A stretch of 64,000 bases of DNA, from contig NC_021674.1 in NCBI RefSeq assembly GCF_000247815.1, positions 27,685,763 through 27,749,762 of the forward strand. Direction: 5' to 3'. Within the stretch, counting starts at the first letter, position 1. Every line of letters begins with the position of its first letter. The position numbers were made by a program, and so were the translations under genes. The notes beneath the pieces are model-generated. The model did not search any database. It was not told where the DNA came from and saw only the letters and a list, made by a program, of their open reading frames with translations. This DNA is from Ficedula albicollis. Lineage: Eukaryota > Chordata > Aves > Passeriformes > Muscicapidae. Positions 60,201 through 64,000 of this stretch are shown one piece after another.

Positions 60201-61079
60201 AGCTCAGCTACTGATAAGTGGTATTGCTTCCTTGCTACCAGGTACTCCACACATTCTTATGAGCTGATAACACCTAGACCATGAAGAAAACAAGAAGTAA
60301 CACATCTTTCTCCCCTCTTTGTCAGTTTTAGTTTTCCTTAGGAAGAGCAGCCACCAAACATGACGAGGTGCTCAGCACCACTCATCCTCCTGACTGGCCT
60401 CAGTTTTGTGGAGGTATCTGACTCTGGTAGCAGCTGTGCTGCTGCTTGCTCTCAGCACCATCTGTCAACCTCCTCTCTAATTCCAGGCCGACTTAAGTTG
60501 AGCAAGCAGCTCCTGGATTTATTCATGACAATGTGAGTTGCTATTAATGTTGTCTGAACAACTTTTCTTACTTCCCTCCGTTAAGGTGGCTTTGTCAATT
60601 GGACTGCACTTTTCCACTGGTTTTGTTTTTTATATACACTCATACACACACAACTGTTACACAGCAAGAATGAAAACTGACCCACCTTTCAGATCCCCAT
60701 TCCCATCCATGTTGCTGTCCTTGAAGGAACGAGGATAGATCTGATAAATAGGACTAGCCTGCCACCAGTCCAGGCACTTTGGAGAGAGAGCAATGATGGC
60801 AATCGTAGCACACACAAGGGCAATGGAACCAGCAATTATGAGCCAGAAGAGGATCTCCCTGGTGACTCTGTAGCGGGCTTGGCTGGAGAACTGCAGCAAC
60901 ACTTCCTTTGGCATCCCAGCATAAGGCTTCAACACTGTCTCCTCCACAGCCACTGGATCCACATCAACACTGCATGTTTTTGGCACTTCTTGGCTACTGC
61001 TGTCCGTCTCCTTGCCCTCCAAAGCCTCATGTTGAACAAATCCATTGTTCTCCACACCTGCCTTCTCACTCAGCTCCAT
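48219..61079 (-). CDS. SLC3A1: SLC3A1 (rBAT), heavy subunit of the cystine/dibasic amino-acid transporter b0,+
   Basis: A type II membrane glycoprotein that pairs by disulfide with b0,+AT (SLC7A9) in the apical membrane of kidney and gut. Ten coding exons join in phase on the minus strand: complement(join(48219..48659, 49468..49584, 51603..51749, 52489..52687, 53854..53978, 54703..54822, 56992..57117, 58159..58313, 59800..59979, 60686..61079)), 667 residues (human 685). Layout: cytosolic N-terminus with [10 protein letters not shown], one transmembrane helix (about 76-98), partner-linking Cys102 in SPKCLDWW, then a glycoside-hydrolase-13-like ectodomain. [13 protein letters not shown] and KFLLEA carry the calcium ligands Asn202, Asp272, Phe306, Leu307 and Glu309. 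Sequon Asn557 and the C-terminal cysteines 648, 655 and 667 match human. The start is the ATG at 61079. The frame is open above it but has no earlier ATG. Confidence 0.97.
52489..52687 (-). CDS. SLC3A1: SLC3A1 coding exon 7
   Basis: Enters in phase 2 after 'tttgtag' and ends GGGCA|gtaaga in phase 0. It encodes [20 protein letters not shown], then [10 protein letters not shown] and [14 protein letters not shown]. Human reads FMGTEAYAESIDRTVMYYG, so the glutamate at the GH13 acid/base position is aspartate here. The following [10 protein letters not shown] is conserved. Confidence 0.93.
53020..53537 (+). mobile_element. CR1 LINE 3' end in SLC3A1 intron 6
   Basis: Contains 'ggtatcctgggctgcattag', 'ggggctgtttagcctgggga', 'ctggctttccagggaggttg', 'ccatctggacaagttccctg' and the terminal 'ccattctgtgatttt'. 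It is 5'-truncated, lies antisense to SLC3A1, and carries an internal deletion relative to the usual CR1 layout. Confidence 0.93.
54703..54822 (-). CDS. SLC3A1: SLC3A1 coding exon 5, catalytic-Asp position is Ser
   Basis: Minus-strand exon flanked by 'ttttatctag' and GGA|gtaatg, phase 0 at both ends, residues 286-325. It encodes [20 protein letters not shown] and then [20 protein letters not shown]. Human has [16 protein letters not shown], so the aspartate at the GH13 nucleophile position is serine (Ser302) here. The calcium-site residues in KFLLEA are kept. Confidence 0.93.
54823..60685 (-). other. SLC3A1: SLC3A1 introns 1-4
   Basis: Non-coding sequence around exons 2-4, including the N gap in intron 2. 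A GC-rich patch at about 59440-59745 is open in several frames on both strands, but I could not match it to any protein or repeat family. Confidence 0.7.
58359..58868. other. Assembly gap (510 N)
   Basis: A run of N in SLC3A1 intron 2, 45 bp upstream of exon 3 on the minus strand. Its right flank repeats both a 37-bp segment from 59385-59421 and the 14-bp left-edge motif 'ccaccacattcccc' (58906-58919). The join is therefore unreliable, but the exon phases on both sides are unaffected. Confidence 0.98.
60686..61079 (-). CDS. SLC3A1: SLC3A1 coding exon 1: cytosolic tail, transmembrane helix, partner cysteine
   Basis: Begins [20 protein letters not shown], where NNGFVxxE matches the human tail, and ends at DGNGDLKG with donor AAAG|gtgggt in phase 1. 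Residues about 76-98 ([20 protein letters not shown] onward) form the single membrane helix, followed by SPKCLDWW and [12 protein letters not shown]. Confidence 0.95.
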
Positions 61080-61192
61080 GGGTAAGCTCCTAGCTTCCAC
61101 CTCAACTGTTTTACTTGACAGGTCTTGTCCTGGAGACTGGCCACAGCACCTTTGTTCAGTGAAATGAGAACCAGTGCAATTAGCTATTCTGG

Positions 61193-61205
61193 GTTGATAA
61201 TCAAT
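61193..61205 (+). promoter_or_regulatory. HNF1-like palindromic site upstream of SLC3A1
   Basis: GTTGATAATCAAT resembles the HNF1 consensus GTTAATNATTAAC with three mismatches and retains the dyad. It lies about 115-125 bp above the SLC3A1 start codon. Function is inferred from the motif and from the kidney/gut expression of the mammalian gene. Confidence 0.45.
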
Positions 61206-61215
61206 CCTGACCAAC

Positions 61216-61228
61216 TGGTCAAAGTTCA
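61216..61228 (+). promoter_or_regulatory. DR1 element (HNF4-like) upstream of SLC3A1
   Basis: TGGTCAAAGTTCA is a direct repeat of two nuclear-receptor half-sites spaced by one base, the preferred HNF4-alpha arrangement. It lies 10 bp from the HNF1-like site and about 140-150 bp above the start codon. Confidence 0.5.
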
Positions 61229-61741
61229 AAAAGGGACAAAAAGGGCAAAGGGCTCATGATTTTCTGCATATTCAGCATCTTCATCAAGATAACAAAATGC
61301 TACAAGAAAGGACAGTCCTCCTGGAGAGTAAAGCCTATTATTAGTACCAGCTGAGCAGTTATGTTTACTCTTGCTCTCTCCAGTGCATCTCACTTCTCTT
61401 CCCTTTGATAGCAGGGGGAAATTCAGGTTTTACCACTATCAGACCTAGCAAATATGCAGCTTTCCAGACTGGTGGTTGTCTCCTCTGCCTGAAGCAGTCC
61501 AAATATGGGTAATTTAAACACGGACAGCAAGAGAATGAAGGAATTGCAACCACTGGCCCAAAGGCAGCAACACAAACCAAGAAGAGAAGGTTCAAAGGCT
61601 GATTGTGAGTCCTTTCACAGTTTAACTCACGCCCCCAGCCCACCCCCAACTCCCAAGCACTAACAACTGCTGCTGTACATACCGATCCAGCGACTCACTG
61701 CTGGGTATGTGGGATGGATTGCTACGCCCATAGCCAGCCCC

Positions 61742-61909
61742 GGGGCAGGACAAGATAGCTCTGCACAGGCACAAGCAAAACTCAAGAGAAAAACCCACTA
61801 CCCACTATTAAAATCCATCCCCTTGGGGGCAGGACAAGATAGCTCTGCACAGGCACAAGCAAAACTCAAGAGAAAAACCCACTACCCACTATTAAAATCT
61901 ATCCCCTTG
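61742..61909 (+). repeat. Two-copy tandem duplication, 84-bp period
   Basis: The unit starting 'ggggcaggacaagatagctc' occurs at 61742 and 61826. The copies differ at about one base (aaatccatcc versus aaatctatcc). Confidence 0.93.
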
Positions 61910-61911
61910 TT

Positions 61912-61970
61912 AAAAAAAAAGAAAAAGAAAAAGAAAAAGAAAAAGAAAAAAAAAGAAAGGAAAAAAAAAG
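61912..61970 (+). repeat. (GAAAAA)n microsatellite
   Basis: An A-run followed by repeated GAAAAA units, directly after the 84-bp tandem duplication. Confidence 0.9.
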
Positions 61971-64000
61971 TTTAAAAGAACCTTTCCCTTCTCCATCTTT
62001 CTTCCCTTTTCTACTCCCCTAGGCAGGAAAAAGCATTGTCCAAACTCTGCACAAACATGCACATCTGTACACATCTGTGTGCTCTAAGCCCCAGGTGCCT
62101 GAAGTCAGCATCAAGACATCCCTTCCCATCAGTGGGCCCCTGGCCCAGCATACCAAGGGACACACAAAGCAATACAGATTTGACAAGGAGCTGCCCTATC
62201 ACCTGTAAAAGTTAACTCCTACCTCTGACCATAGGGTCAGGGTCCTAAGGAAGCTCAAGGACAACTGCAGTGGAGACAAGGTTGGGTTGTGACTCAAAAG
62301 AAGTGTTTATTATATTTGCCTCAAGCCACGAAAGAGGTTTATAATCTACGGATTGTAAAAAGTCCAGCATGCAATATTCAAATTACTCAAAAACGTGTTA
62401 TTTCTTCAGTAGCTGAGCTAAGAAGAGGTATTTGATGCTGACAGATTTAATCCTTCCTCTTCCTAACAGCAGTGCCTGGCAGTCACCTCAGCCTGTGCGG
62501 TATCAGGCAGCTGCGGGAGCATCCGAGATAACAGCTGTGGTGTCAGCGCCTGCAATTCTGTACTGCCAGGAAATCCAGAAGTGGGAAATTATTTGACACA
62601 GTTTCACTTCCATTTAATGACTCTGCAGTCTTAACATCATCATATTAGTAAGCTGTAAAAGTTTCCAGGCAGACACTGTGCACTCGGGGTGTACATTTGT
62701 ATTCAGCACAATGCCAGTGACTCCTCACTCCATTTCAATTGTTTCATTTCAACAACTTAACTTGCAATTAAAGTAGAAAATGTGTAAAAACATATATTTA
62801 AGACTGCATCAACATCAATTACACCTCAAGACCTGGTACTCCCCAGCTTGCTTCTCCTCCCCCCAAAACTCAGAGGTTTAAAAGTGCCTGTATCTTCCTG
62901 CATACCCAAAAGTTCCCTCAGTCACCCAAGCACAGCAAAGCAAGTCAGAGGCAAGAGCAAATGATGGCCAAAACACAGCCATCTGCCACAGATACATGGG
63001 TCATATAAGCCAAGGAGACTCAGGACAGTCAGTGTATTACACCCACCAATGCTGCTGGAATCAAAAAGTGGAAACTAGTTCCAAGTGAATATTTCAGCTC
63101 CCTCCCATCTCTTTTCTCTAAGCCAGCAAACTCTCCAATGATGATTGCCTGTGTGGACAGGTTTACTTGATCCAAGGACACAGGCAGCTTACCCTTGACT
63201 CATACTTTTACAACTGATAAAGACCAATTTAGCCCTGTAGTATCTCACTAGTCAGAAGCTGCTACTGCTCTCTGTATGCGTGGTTGGGAAACCATTCCTT
63301 TCTCCTTATTAGAGCATCTTGTGGGAACAGCCTGCTCTGTGAATCCTGCTGTGCTAAAGCCTTCCCTTCAAAAGAGCCCCTCGTGTCCTAATGTAATCCC
63401 CGAGCAACATTAAAGGCTCATTTATACCTTAAGTAGGGCAGATCGTGTCTTAATTGCCAAGCATCTGGGTGAAAAGAGCAGGATTATAGTGCTCTGGTAG
63501 ATAAATGCAGCACGCAGGAGGCGGGGGCCATGGACAGATGAAACCGGATGAATCCACGTGCGCCATCTCCGCTGGCTGCAGGGCACGCAAAGACGCAGTG
63601 ACACAGTCACTGTGAGGCTGGAACACAACATAAGCCATGCTGGAAATGACCCAGTGGCAGTGCTGCTGAACACACACAGCCACGCTGCAGTCACGTCTCA
63701 CACAGCCCCGCCTTGCTCCCTGAGAAGAGCTGATGCACAAGCAGGTACCAGCGGAACACAGGTACACTTAGACTAGACACATGGGCCTTAAATCCTAAAA
63801 ATTCCTCTGGAAAGCTTGGAGAAAATATACAGCCAAGGAGCTTAAAATAGATCTGGATGATCAACTACCACAGACCCAGGAGAACAAACCCAAGAATCTG
63901 GTATTGTCTCCTGTATGATTTTCCTCACAGACTAAAAATAAAACCACACAGGTATTTTGTTGCTAATACAGATCTATTTTTTCCCTCTCCTTATCCTGAG

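Larger units (their letters stand above)
61230..64000. other. SLC3A1 upstream / intergenic region
   Basis: No coding exon could be supported. It contains an 84-bp tandem duplication, an adjoining A-rich microsatellite, and otherwise unremarkable sequence. By human synteny PPM1B would be the next gene to the right, but no exon of it was recognised here. Confidence 0.65.

Noticed and set aside
61079..61229. N-terminal extension of SLC3A1 upstream of the ATG at 61079
   Set aside because: The frame is open but contains no ATG, and the human-like NNGFV tail begins just after 61079.

Overview
The window is vertebrate nuclear DNA, almost certainly from a bird. Multi-exon genes are spread over long AT-rich introns, and the recognisable interspersed repeats are CR1 LINEs with the avian/reptilian 3' end. 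No bacterial, plasmid, phage or CRISPR feature is present. The order or species cannot be fixed from this sequence.

Three genes lie in the order and orientation of the human 2p21 (hypotonia-cystinuria) locus. From low to high coordinate they are CAMKMT on the minus strand (only exons 2 and 3 found, at 21.1-21.3 kb and 12.6 kb; the gene runs off the left edge), PREPL on the plus strand (14 coding exons, 28823-46656, 753 residues) and SLC3A1 on the minus strand (10 coding exons, 61079 down to 48219, 667 residues). CAMKMT and PREPL are head to head across a CpG-rich promoter at about 26.45-28.45 kb. PREPL and SLC3A1 converge with about 1.56 kb between stop codons. I assembled every exon by reading splice junctions and checking that phases join, so exon coordinates for PREPL and SLC3A1 are precise.

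Region by region: 1-26.1 kb is CAMKMT intron with two exons, old CR1 pieces and several striking two-copy tandem duplications. 26.1-28.8 kb is the shared promoter region, damaged by a 1626-nt pure C run that probably replaced CAMKMT exon 1. 28.8-46.7 kb is PREPL, with a second 732-nt C run inside intron 7. 46.7-48.2 kb is the convergent 3' region. 48.2-61.1 kb is SLC3A1, with a 510-N gap in intron 2 and a CR1 copy in intron 6. 61.1-64 kb is the SLC3A1 upstream region, with HNF1-like and HNF4-like sites just above the start codon.

The genes encode a calmodulin-lysine methyltransferase (CAMKMT), a prolyl-oligopeptidase-fold serine hydrolase (PREPL) and the rBAT heavy subunit of the renal/intestinal cystine and dibasic amino-acid transporter (SLC3A1). 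They are neighbours by synteny, not parts of one pathway. I found no new multi-gene system. The observations most worth checking are loss of both glycosidase-type catalytic residues in rBAT while its calcium site is kept, an apparent GC-AG intron in PREPL, the HNF-like promoter pair, the tandem duplications, and the homopolymer and gap artefacts that would mislead automatic annotation.
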